Shown piece after piece: positions 10,421 through 20,699 of a DNA stretch of 64,000 nt. Source of the stretch: Arabidopsis thaliana. Taxonomy: Eukaryota > Streptophyta > Magnoliopsida > Brassicales > Brassicaceae. Position numbers and translations under genes: made by a program. Location of the stretch: assembly GCF_000001735.4 (NCBI RefSeq), contig NC_003075.7:3535001-3599000 (forward strand). The letters run 5' to 3'. The notes below the pieces were generated by a model. The model did no database searches. It was not told the origin of the DNA and saw nothing but the letters and a program-made list of their open reading frames with translations. The number at the start of each line of letters is the position of its first letter. Position 1 is the first letter of the stretch.

Positions 10421-12183
10421 TGATAATAAGTTTTTAGTCAATTATCCTAAAACACCAATCATATCGTTGTAGTATTTTAGGTTGTCAATCCAAATGGGTG
10501 TGATGCTAACAATCAAGATGTGATCAGAAGTCACTAAGTCAAGCCAAGCAATAACAGGGTTTGGTGTGTTCTATCAGTTCTAAGTGAACATGCAGAAAAC
10601 AGAAATTCAAGCAGAAACAATAAAACACTCGACCAACACAGCTCTTTGTAGAGCGCTGGGTGAGGTCGAGTGACAGGTCGAGTAACAGAAAGAAAGTATA
10701 ACAGGGATACTCGACTGCACAGTCTGTTGCCAGACAACTGGGTGGTCGAGTATCAGGTCGAGTAAGAGTAAAGAATTGGAGAAACTAAGCAACAGATAAC
10801 AAGATGCAGTAGACGACAATAGAGTAAACAAAGAATTCAATCAGATAAAGAATTCCCGAGGATGGGGTAATTGAGTATTTTCGTTTTCTCAGTTTACAGG
10901 TGATCGACATGCTCAATAAATTAACCCTAGACAACAAGTTCATTAACCAAATCTAAGTGCCACCGCAACAGAGACTCTCAAGTTAACCTAGTCCTAGACT
11001 CAATCACCATTGACGAGAGCTAACCTAACAGACATTACAAATCAACAAGTTAAAGCCAAAACGCTCCCTGCAACCAATACCTTGGTACAGGGTCACGAAT
11101 CTCTGGAATTAGTGGTTCAGACATTTCATCGAACACCTTTTGGGCGCGGAAATGTCTTGGCTCAAATTCCAGTTGATCAGAAAGCAATAGGCATTAAGAA
11201 CAACTAATCCAGAAGGGATCTATCAACCAATACTCAATCACCTAGCATACTGAGAATTCTACACTACTCTAACCCATCCTCAGAAACCTATTCACTACTC
11301 AGACATCATAACAGAAAGCATAAACGTTGAACAAGTTGAAAACATGATAACAATAGTGTAACAGCAGGATGAAAACAGAATGAACAACAGTAAACGAAAT
11401 GAAGAACAGAAACTGAATACTGAATACTGAATAGATAAAGAGAAATCCGGATTACAAAAGGTCTAGAACACAAGGTCTGCGGAATAAAACTAGACAAAAA
11501 CTTGTCTGCAAAAATGTGAAGTACATGCTACTTATAGCCAAATATTCCGAAACCCTAATACTCAAAACGACGAAGTATTGGGACGGATTAAAAACTGTAC
11601 TCGACCCATGTGGTCGAGTGAGAGGTCGAGTGAATAGCTGGAGTCTTCTTTTCTTCCTTGTGCTCGAGTGTCTGGTTAAGTGCGGAATGAAGAAGGCTTT
11701 GAAGCTTGTCATCGAGTATGCAGTCGAGTGGTGGTGATGGTGATACTCGACTTCCAGGTAGAGTGATGAGGTCGTGTACTGGTCTGGCAATGAAGGTGAA
11801 GACACTCGACCTCGTGGTCGAGTGATGTGATCGAGTGATGGTCAGGTGATGGAGATGAAGACGCTCGACCTCGTGGTCGAGTCGTGAGGTGAAGTTGTGA
11901 TGTCTTCTACTCGACCTGGGGGTCGAGTGGTCTCTTGAGATCTTGAAGCTCCTACTCGACCGCTGGGTCGAGTGGTTTTGTCATGATCAGGTCCGCTTCT
12001 TCCAGATAGCTCGTCAACAGCTCCAAATCACCTGAAATCAACGCAAATATGCAACATGCATGCAAATCTATCCTAAACATGTAAAGTGATGACAAATGAT
12101 GAGAAATGGTATAAAACAATGATGATATGATGCTAAAGTGATGACAAATGGATGCTCAAAACATGCAAAATACACACTTATCA
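10421..12183 (-). repeat. Element A 5' LTR
   Basis: It is 1763 bp long, and its plus-strand limits are TGATAATAAG and ACACTTATCA. Between 11599 and 11973 it has five short inverted repeats of ACTCGACC and GGTCGAGT with 4-5 nt loops (11599-11619, 11804-11823, 11863-11882, 11909-11928, 11954-11973). Further single copies lie at 10626-10765. Open frames inside it are not genes. Confidence 0.85.
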
Positions 12184-12590
12184 CCACACCCAGTGTCTGG
12201 CAACAGACTGTGCAGTCGAGTACAGGTATCTCGTTTCCTGTCTGTTACTCGACCACTATACTTGACCACACCCAGTGTCTGGCTACAGACTGTGCAGTCG
12301 AGTATAGCTGGTTCATATCCTGTCTGTTACTCGACTTGTTACTCGACCACATCCTACTTCTGGTATCAGCCTGTTGTGGTCGAGTGATTTTAGTAATTCT
12401 GTTATTGTTTCTGTTTTCTGCATGTTCGCTTAGGACTATTAGAAACCCCAAAACTGTAATTGCTTGACTTGACTTAGTGACTTCTGATCACATCTCATCT
12501 GTTTGCATCACACCCATTTGGATGACACCCTAAGTACTACAACGACATGATAGTGTTTTAGGATTAATTAACTTTAAAAACCTTTAATCA
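12184..12590 (+). repeat. Element B 5' LTR, distal part only
   Basis: It is the 3' end of an Athila LTR ending ...TTTAATCA before the primer site. It contains an 82-bp tandem duplication (copies starting at 12184 and 12266), each with CCACACCCAGTGTCTGGC and ACTCGA motifs. The first part of the LTR is missing, as if element A had landed in it or recombination had removed it. Confidence 0.75.
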
Positions 12591-12593
12591 ATT

Positions 12594-12606
12594 TGGCGCC
12601 GTTGCC
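12594..12606 (+). other. Element B primer-binding site (tRNA-Asp)
   Basis: TGGCGCCGTTGCC matches the complement of the tRNA-Asp 3' end and follows the LTR by three bases. Confidence 0.8.
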
Positions 12607-12762
12607 AATTCGGTGTTTGTTTGCTAGATTTGATATTTTAGAATACTTAAGATCAAGTTCTCTTTCATTTTTACTGAAAATTACTAACTTTGTGTTTTTT
12701 CTGTTTGTCTCTTTTGATTCAGGTACTGCGAATCACCAGCTTCACCAGTTGGTACTCGTTGT

Positions 12763-14710
12763 ATGCAAACACGGTCACAAGGAAATCAGAATCTCCTATT
12801 CAACGATAACATCGACCGTATTGCTCGCCAACTCAGAACACAGACAAAAACAAACACAATGGCTGCAGTTGTAGATGAGCAAGTGCAACCAAACAACATA
12901 GGTGTAGGCAATGCACCACGCAACCACAATCAGCGTAATGGCATCGTGCCTCCACAAGTGCAGAACAACAACTTTGAGATCAAGAGCGGTCTCATTGCCT
13001 TGGTTCAGAGCAACAAGTTTCACGGCCTCCCTATGGAGGATCCACTCGATCACCTGGACGAGTTTGATAGGCTCTACAGCCTAACAAAGATCAATGGAGT
13101 TAGTGAGGATGGCTTCAAGCTCAGATTGTTTCCATTCTCTCTTGGAGACAAAGCCCATCAGTGGGAAAAGTCGCTTCCTTAAGGCTCTATCACCTCCTGG
13201 AATGACTGCAAGAAAGTCTTCTTGGCTAAGTTTTTCTCTAACTCCAGGACTGCGAGACTAAGGAATGATATTTCCGGTTTCACACAGACAAATAATGAGA
13301 CTTTCTGCGAAGCATGGGAGCGCTTCAAAGGTTACCATACACAATATCCTCATCATGGTTTCTCCAAAGCTTCACTTCTCAGCACCCTCTATAGAGGTGT
13401 TCTTCCCAAGATCAGGATCCTTCCTGATACCGCTTCTAACGGGAACTTCCTCAACAAAGATGTTGAGGAAGGCTGGGAGCTGGTAGAGAACTTGGCACAG
13501 TCGGATGACAACTACAATGAAGATTACGATAGAAACATCCGCCATAGCTCTGATTCTGATGAGAAGCACCACATGGAAATGAAAACCATGAATGACAAAC
13601 TGGACAAGCTACTCCTTGTACAAAAGAAGCACATTCATTTTCCAGGTGATGATGAGACGTTCCAAGTCCAGGATGGGGAGACTCTGCAGTCAGAAGAGGT
13701 CAGCTATGTGCAAAACCAGGGAGGTTACAACAAAGGTTTCAACAACTTCAAGTAGAACCATCCCAATCTGTCTTACAGAAGTACAAATGTTGCAAACCCG
13801 CAGGACTAAGTCTACCCTTCACAGCAGCAGAATCAACCCAAGCCCTTTGTTCCATACAACCAAGGTCAGGGGTATGTTCCTAAGCAACAGTACCAGGGCA
13901 ACTATCAACAGCAACTTCCACCACCTGGGTTCACACAGCAACAACAACAACCACCTTCAACCACTCCAGATCCAGACTTGACGAACATGTTACAGCAGAT
14001 TCTCCAAGGACAAGCAACATGAGCAATGGATTTGTCCAAAAGAATGGCAGAAATTCATAACAAGGTTGACTGCGGTTACAATAATATCAATATCAAGGTT
14101 GAAGCACTGACATCTAAGATAAGATACATAGAAGGCCAAATTGGATCGACCTGAGCACCCAAATTTACAGGACCTTCCGGAAAATCAATGCCAAATTCAA
14201 AGGAGTATGCTCATGCTATCACGCTTAGAAGCGGTAGAGAATTACCCACAAAAGAGGGTCCGAATCAAAACACTGAGGACAGTGTGGAGCGAGATGGGGA
14301 GGATTTATGTCAGAATGAAGATACCACTGAAAAAGCAATAGAAGAGCCTATACTCGACCAACCTACTCGACCACTAGCTCCTGTAGCATCTCCTCTTGTT
14401 GAAAAACCAGCTGCCGCCAAAACCAAAGACAACGTCTTCGTTCCCCCACCTTACAAACCCCCACTCCCATTTCCTGGTCGATTCAAGAAGGTCATGATAC
14501 AGAAGTACAAAGCTCTCCTGGAGAAATAATTAAAAAATCTTGAAGTCACCATGCCTCTCGTCGACTGTCTTGCACTTATATGAGACTCTAACAAATATGT
14601 GAAAGACATGATTACAGAGAGGATCAAAGAAGTCCAAGGAATGGTGGTGCTAAGTGACGAATGCAGTGCGATCATTCGGCATAAGATCATTCTAAAAAAA
14701 TTAGGATCTC
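12763..14710 (+). pseudogene. Gag, element B
   Basis: It starts with ATG (MQTRSQGN) and follows the element A Gag closely: [65 protein letters not shown]. All pieces to about 14710 lie in one reading frame, interrupted by stops at 13180, 13753 and several later places (near 13806, 14020, 14150, 14527 and 14579). Some could derive from CAA, CAG or CGA by C-to-T change. After the Gln/Pro-rich part come the region with HAITLRSGRELP and the pre-protease stretch SDECSAIIRHKI, where the frame meets the inverted segment. Confidence 0.75.
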
Positions 14711-14711
14711 C

Positions 14712-15598
14712 TATAGCTTTGAGTATCCTATAGCTTTCCTATACTTTGTAAGCTCAGTTATTATCAGTTTTATTTGATCAGGAGTTAGCTCATCATTCAC
14801 TATGACAGGATAAGTAGAGTTTAGTCCAAGAAAAACGTACCTTAGCCCTTTTGGTAGTGGTTTTAAATCGACTTTGGGCGCCTTGAGTTCAGACCAGTCA
14901 TTGGATACTAAGTTGGCTTCAGAGTGGCTGTGATCGAGTGATGTGGTCGAGTAGACTGAATGGGCTGTTGGCCGAGTGATGTGGTCGAGTAGACTGAATG
15001 GGCTGTTGGCCGAGTGATGTGGTCGAGTATATATTTGTCCCTTGCCCTTTCACCCAAATCTTCATATTCTCCTGGATTCTAAGCTGCTTTGTGTTCATCC
15101 AAAAGCTTCTGGTACCCCAAAGTCTCCAAGTGCAAATTTCCTTCTTCGCTATCCTTTGTTAGAGCACTCTGTAAATGATCTGTTTCTCTTAGCTCTTCTA
15201 GCATTTCATCAGCTAACAGATCCATCTCTTCAATCGAGAAAACATTTCCTTCTATTGTAGACTTCTTCATGGTGTTGGTGATATCAAAGGTCATCTTGAG
15301 ATCTTTCCCGAGGTTAAGATCGATCTTTCCCTTCTTAACATCAATGATAACTCCAGCTGTAGCTAAAAATGGTCGTCCCAGTATCAAAGGATCTTTGGGC
15401 TCTTCATCCATTTCTAAAACTTTAAAGTCTGTAGGTACTTCGACCACGCATATCATGACTGGTAGATCTTCCAACAGACCATGGGGAATTCTGACAGATC
15501 TGTCAGCTAGGATCAAGGATATATTGCATGGCTTGTACTTGCTGAAGCCCAGTTTCTTTGCCACAGAGAGAGGCATGAGACTCACAGATACAGCACCC
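14712..15598 (-). pseudogene. Inverted segment of element B: protease and linker to reverse transcriptase
   Basis: This part of element B reads on the minus strand although the rest of the element is plus. From 15598 downward it encodes the protease second half ([20 protein letters not shown], then [17 protein letters not shown]). Near 14890-14740 it encodes the Athila linker (APKVDLKPLPKGLRYVFLG, NSTYPVIVNDELTPDQ, YRKAIGY). The plus-strand gag stops just before the protease and the plus-strand reverse transcriptase resumes at CTHRIHLE, so the segment was flipped in place. Sequence for the start of the protease, including Asp-Leu-Gly, appears lost at the breakpoint. Confidence 0.75.
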
Positions 15599-15601
15599 AC
15601 C

Positions 15602-16644
15602 TTATGCACCCATAGAATCCATCTTGAAAATGAATCCTACTCGAGCATTTAACCTCAAAGGAGAATAAACCCGAACTTGAAAGAGGTTGTGAAAAAGGAG
15701 ATACTTAAACTATTAGATGCTGGGGTTATCTACCCTATCTCTGATAGCACTTGGGTATCTCCAGTTCACTGAGTTCCTAAAAAGGGAGGTATGACAGTTG
15801 TTAAAAATTCTAAAGATGAACTGATACCCACTAGGACTATAACTGGACATAGGATGTGTATTGACTATAGGAAGTTAAATGCTGCGTCTAGGAAAGACCA
15901 TTTCCCATTCCCCTTCATTGATCAAATGCTACAAAGATTAGTAAACCATCCTTACTATTGCTTCTTGGATGGTTATAGCGGATTTTTCCAAATCCCTATT
16001 CACCCAAATGACCAAGAAAAAACTACTTTTACTTGTCCTTATGGAACTTTTGCTTACAAGCGTTTGCCTTTCGGTCTCTGTAATGCACCTACTACTTTTC
16101 AGCGGTGTATGACTTCCATTTTCTCGGATTTGATAGAGGAGATGGTAGAGGTGTTCATAGATGATTTCTCTGTGTATGGCTCTTCCTTCTCCTCGTGTTT
16201 GTTGAACCTATGCAGGGTACTCAAAAGATGTGAAGAGACAAACCTGGTGCTGAACTGGGAGAAATGCCATTTCATGGTTAGAGAAGGCATCGTTTTGGGA
16301 CACAAAATTTTTGAGGAGGGAATAGAGGTTGATAAGGTTGACGTGATGATGCAGTTACAGCCACCATAGACTATCAAGGACATCAGGGGTTTTCTTGGAC
16401 ATGCAGGATTTTACAGAAGATTCATCAAGGATTTCTCCAAGTTGGCAAGACTGCTCACCAGACTGCTGTGCAAGGAAACCGAGTTTGCATTTGATGAAGA
16501 ATCTTTGACACCCTTTAAGTTAATCAAGGAAGCTTTGGTCACTGCCCCAATAGTCCAAGCTCCAAACTAGGACTTCCCATCCGAGATCATGTGTGATGCT
16601 TCAGATTATGCAATAGGAGCAGTTTTGGGCCAGCGAGCAGAACG
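15602..16644 (+). pseudogene. Reverse transcriptase, element B
   Basis: The domain begins at [11 protein letters not shown] and runs on in one plus frame with stops at 15650, 15770, 16367, about 16568 and about 16661. Counting from the ATG at 15791, the catalytic residues are Asp60 (CFLDGYSG) and Asp124-Asp125 (VFIDDFSVYG), the F-x-D-D form used by Athila instead of Y-V-D-D. Other hallmarks are CIDYRKLNAASRKDHFP, LPFGLCNAPTTFQRC and the thumb sequence IRGFLGHAGFYRRFIKDFS. The enzyme copied the element's RNA into DNA; the stops make this copy dead. Confidence 0.85.
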
Positions 16645-18305
16645 ATGGATGATACACAAGTAAGGTATGCCACTACAGAGAAGGAATTGCTAGCTGTGGT
16701 ATTTGCATTCGAGAAATTTAGAAGCTACCTAGCGGGTTCTAAGGTGACAGTCTACACTGACCATGCTGCTCTGAGGCATATATATGCGAAGAAGGATACC
16801 AAACCTAGGCTGTTAAGATGGATCTTATTGCTCCAAGAGTTTGACATGGAGATAGTTGATAAGAAGGGAATTGAAAACGGTGTAGCTGATCATCTGTCTA
16901 GGATGAGAACTGAAGACGAGGTCCCTATTGACGACTCCATGCCAGAAGAACAGCTAATGGCAATTCAGCAACTTAACGAGAGTGCTCAAATTTGGAAATC
17001 ACTCGAACAAGTTTGTTCGATTGAAGAAAAGCTTCCGTGGTATGCTGATCACGTCAATTACTTGGTTAGTGGTGAAGAGCCTCTAAATCTGTCGAGCTAT
17101 GAGAAAAAGAAGTTCTTCAAGGACATTAACCATTTCTACTGGGACAAACCTTATCTCTACACATTCTGCAAAGATAAGATCTACTGGAAATGCGACTCAG
17201 ATGATGAAATCGAAGGCATCCTACTACACTGCCATGGGTCTGCCTATGGTGGCCACTTTGCAAAGTTTAAGACAGTGTCAAAAATCCTGCAAGCAGGTTT
17301 TTGGTGGCTGACAATGGTTAAGGATGCTCAGGAATTTATCTCGAAATGTGACTCATGTCAGAGAAGAGGGAACATCAGTAGAAGGAATGAGATGCCTCAG
17401 AATCCGATCTTGGAAGTTGAGATCTTTGACGTTTGGGGAATAGATTTTATGGGTCCGTTTCCTTCTTCTTACAGAAACAAGTACATAATGTTCGTAGTGG
17501 ACTATGTATCGAAATGGGTTGAAGCCATAGCTAGCCCCACTAATGATGCTAGAGTTGTGCTAAAGTTGTTCAAGACAATTATCTTCCCTAGATTTGGAGT
17601 CCCGAGAGTTGTAATCAGTGACGGAGGGAAACATTTTATGAACAAGGTTTTTGAGAACCTTTTGAAGAAGCATGGAGTAAATCACAAGTTAGCCACTCCT
17701 TATCATCCACAGACGAGCGGGCAGGTGGAAATCTCCAACAGGAAGATAAAAGCAATTCTAGAGAAAACAGTGGGGATTACAAGGAAAGATTGGTCTACTA
17801 AGCTCGATGACGCAGTATGGGCTTACAGAACAGCCTTCAAGACCCCTATTGGCACGACTCCTTTCAACCTTCTCTATGGAAAATCCTGTCACTTGCCTGT
17901 TGAGCTCGAGTTAAACTCCTGAACTTCGACGTTAAAACCGCCGAGGAGAAGCGGTTGGTCCAACTGAACGATCTCAACGAGATTCGCTTAGAAGCTTACG
18001 AGAGTTCCAAAATCTACAAGGAGCGAACCAAGTCTTTCCATGACAAGAAGATAGTCTCAAGAGATTTTAAGGTTGGTGATCAAGTGCTGCTGTTCAACTC
18101 TCGCCTAAGGCTTTTTCCAGGCAAGCTCAAGTCTAGATGGTCTGGTCCTTTCTCTGTTACTGCAGTACGACCTTATGGTGCTATTACTCTAGCTGGGAAG
18201 AATGGAGATTTCACAGTCAATGGCCAGCGGCTCAAGAAATACATGGTAGATCAATTTATTTCAGAAGGAACTTCTATTCCTTTGGAGGAGCCTTTAAACG
18301 CCTAA
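16645..18305 (+). pseudogene. RNase H and integrase, element B
   Basis: A 425-codon open frame starts inside RNase H. It shows Asp39 (YTDHAAL) and Asp82 (VADHLSR) of RNase H, then the integrase zinc site (His197, His204, Cys235, Cys238) and the catalytic triad Asp267 (GIDFMGP), Asp326 (ISDGG) and Glu362 (GQVE). After PVELEL the frame is lost at about 17905 by a deletion that removes the usual AYWA-like residues. The C-terminal integrase domain continues in another frame from about 17906 to 18305 (KSRWSGPFSVTAV is the GPF/Y module). RNase H removes the RNA strand and integrase inserts the DNA copy. Confidence 0.85.
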
Positions 18306-18594
18306 AGAATATGAGGAGTCAAGCTAGAGACCTAAAACAAGCTCACTTGGGAGGAAGTCCCATGCCTATCTTTGTACATATCCTTAATTTCCCTTGTTTT
18401 TTGATGCATTTTGTAGTGTTTTCAGGAGATAAGTATGAAGAGTTGAGGGAAACGGATTCTAGCTTTGAGAGAACAGCAATACACTCGACCACAAAGCAAT
18501 CAAGGACACTCGACATTGTTCTGGCTTCTCCACCCCATGAAATCACTCGACCACACTCTACAGGGACCGAATGACGATGTGATCGAGTATAACG
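18306..18594 (+). other. Element B post-integrase spacer
   Basis: It contains the conserved AAGCTCACTTGGGAGGAAG block at 18333-18362 and several ACTCGACC copies. Most of the spacer and ORF1 seen in element A are missing. Confidence 0.5.
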
Positions 18595-18820
18595 AATGAT
18601 GCAATCACAACGTCTCCATGTCAGTAATTCACTCGACCGCGGTGCTGGCCGCAACAGAAGAAGAGAGGTCGAGTATCATAAGAGCGGTGCTGGCCGTGAC
18701 GAAGGAGCAGAGGTCGAGTACCCCCAGAGGGAAGCTGAGACACAACAGGGAGATTCTTCGATGGCCTGGGAGCAATCACAGGCAGCTATTGACGACCAAC
18801 TCCGCTCCTTTTTCCACTGA
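18595..18820 (+). pseudogene. ORF1 C-terminal remnant, element B
   Basis: The reading frame ending at 18820 encodes DRGAGRNRRREVEYHKSGAG and ends AWEQSQAAIDDQLRSFFH. This matches the last ~65 residues of ORF1 in element A. The first 500 or so residues are absent, so this is a deletion remnant. Confidence 0.7.
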
Positions 18821-20456
18821 GGTAAGCACCTCACTTCACCATTGTAATATACCATCTCCTTTTTTTATTTTGTTTCTGTGATGTGTTTTGTCCTGAGTAC
18901 TCTCTTCCAAATTTGGTCACATAGTGGACTGTGTGATTTAAGTTTGGGGGAGGGCTCATGAAGTGTGTGTTGCATTGTATATAATCTTGAGTCTGCATTC
19001 ATCTAAGGCATAGAAAAAACCAAAAAAATTGAAAAATTTCAGAAAATGATTTCACAAAAATAGTGTTTTTGTAGTTGCATTGCATTTAGGATCGAGTCTA
19101 GAGGGTTTCATTTAGGATTGTTGCATATGCATAGGGGATAATGATGAGATAGCCTTGTAAGCATTTTGGTTCACCAGATAAACTCAGTGCCCTCGTTGTT
19201 AGTTGTCTGATGCGTAGTCAATGAAATTGAAGTAAAACTGCACCATGCCTAGATTGCTCTACTCGACCACACTGTTAGGATCTGATACCATTCCCTATCA
19301 ATTTGAACTTGAATCTGATTTAGAATTATCATGTCTTGGCATCGAATTTGAACTCATGGATACCCTAAAGTACTTGGATTTTCTTACTCATTTTAACCAC
19401 TCTTGTTAGTCCAAGTAGTTGACTCTCCTTCTCAATGCAGTAAACCCGAACCCAAACCTAAACTTTCTTTCAAGCCCTATATCACTTGTGAGTGTCTGTG
19501 AGGTCTTATTTCGATTGAGCTTGGTAGAAAGTGTTAGGTTTGTAACGATAGAGATAGTGTCTCATGTAGTTCTAGTTCGCATGTTTCGGACTGGATAAGA
19601 CTAGGTGGGCGCTTATATCATGGGGTGGGATGTGTTTAAAAGAAAAGGGTGAATTCATTGTTGATAAGGAAAGGGAAAGAATTCTAAGGGAAGTGAGCTA
19701 AAGAAGTTAGAAAAAAAATCTAGTAAAGGTTTTGGGAATGTTAAAGAAAAGAATGAGGTTCTTGTTAGCTAAAGAAGAAGGGTTAAAAGCCTTTGGTTTT
19801 AAAGATTCAAAACAGGAACCTTAGTTGTTAAAGAAATCCAAATCCGCTAGATGTATCAGAGTGTCGAGAAAGCTTCTCCTAGAGTTAAGAGAAAAGAAAA
19901 GAATGATATAAAAAAAGAGTTTAAAAGATTCACGAGTGCAAAGGGTAGAGTAAAGTTCTTGTATTGGGACTGGAGTTGGGATTACCATTAGAGCTTCATT
20001 GTTATACTCTAGGTAGATGGGATCTTATCTCTGTATGCATAGCTTGGGACTTACCTTTAGCATTCTACTAAAGCTCAATCATATTTTGAGAGATCCCTTG
20101 TTACTGAAGCCTATTGTGTGAGGGACCATCTTTGTCTCTTGACCTTGACCTTAGCCAAATGAGTTCATTGATGATGCATTGCTTGATTCACGTTCTAGAA
20201 CTAATGAATGTTAAAGGGATTGGTAGATTTGAAAGCATGTGTAGGTCGAGTATAAGAGACAGATTGATTGATAACAAGACATGGCTAACGTTTTTGAGTA
20301 AAATTCGATCATATCGCATCTTAAAACTACCAACTTGGACATTGATTTTATTTGCTCTATCTAATGCTTTGGTTCTGAGTCCCCACCTTCAAACCTCTCC
20401 TTCAACTATGTCTTCTTATTTGCTCGAGGGCAAGCAAAGACTAAGTTTGTGGGAGT
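18821..20456 (+). other. Element B 3' non-coding region with two polypurine-like tracts
   Basis: It matches the 3' non-coding region of element A in the opposite orientation. A polypurine-like tract TTTAAGTTTGGGGGAGGG lies at 18937-18954, and the terminal tract CTAAGTTTGTGGGAGT lies at 20441-20456 against the LTR. No gene is supported. Confidence 0.65.
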
Positions 20457-20697
20457 TGATATGTCTATAATTTGCATGTTTTCAGTGTTCATTCATCATC
20501 ATTTTGAGTCTAATTTCATATCATTCATCACTGTTTTATATCATTTCTTATCATTCTTGCATACTTTGCATGATTAGGATAGCTTTGCATACATATTGCA
20601 TTTCTGAGTTGTTTTCAGGTGATTTGGAGTTGTTTGCGAGCAAATTGGAAGAAGCGAGCAAGAACTAGAGGACATACTCAACCAAATTGCATGCATG
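20457..20697 (+). repeat. Element B 3' LTR, first 240 bp
   Basis: It starts TGATATGTC after the polypurine tract and resembles the start of the element A LTR up to about GCATGCATG near 20697. It then stops abruptly at sequence of the DUF1985 gene. Confidence 0.7.
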
Positions 20698-20699
20698 TT

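Larger units (their letters stand above)
2223..12183 (-). mobile_element. Element A: Athila-type Ty3/gypsy retrotransposon lacking reverse transcriptase and integrase
   Basis: Read on the minus strand the order is 5' LTR (12183-10421), tRNA-Asp primer site, gag, protease, coiled-coil segment, a short conserved block, a GTCGAGT-rich spacer, ORF1, a second polypurine-like tract, 3' non-coding region, polypurine tract and a shortened 3' LTR (2811-2223). No reverse transcriptase, RNase H or integrase motif exists between protease and ORF1, so the copy would depend on enzymes from elsewhere. The comparable parts of its LTRs differ at about five positions in roughly 470 bp by my count, so insertion is fairly recent. 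The 3' LTR has lost the equivalent of 10731-11715 and its distal end. Confidence 0.85.
12184..20697 (+). mobile_element. Element B: degenerate Athila-type retrotransposon with pol
   Basis: The plus-strand order is LTR remnant, tRNA-Asp primer site, gag, an inverted protease-linker segment, reverse transcriptase, RNase H, integrase, a short ORF1 remnant, 3' non-coding region, polypurine tract and the first 240 bp of a 3' LTR. It abuts element A head to head and ends at the truncated DUF1985 gene. Many in-frame stops and a frameshift in integrase make it inactive. It complements element A: B has pol but almost no ORF1, A has ORF1 but no pol. Confidence 0.85.

Noticed and set aside
11599..11973. 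CRISPR-like regular repeats
   Set aside because: The repeats are 8-bp inverted pairs with uneven spacing inside a plant LTR; there are no unique spacers and no cas genes.
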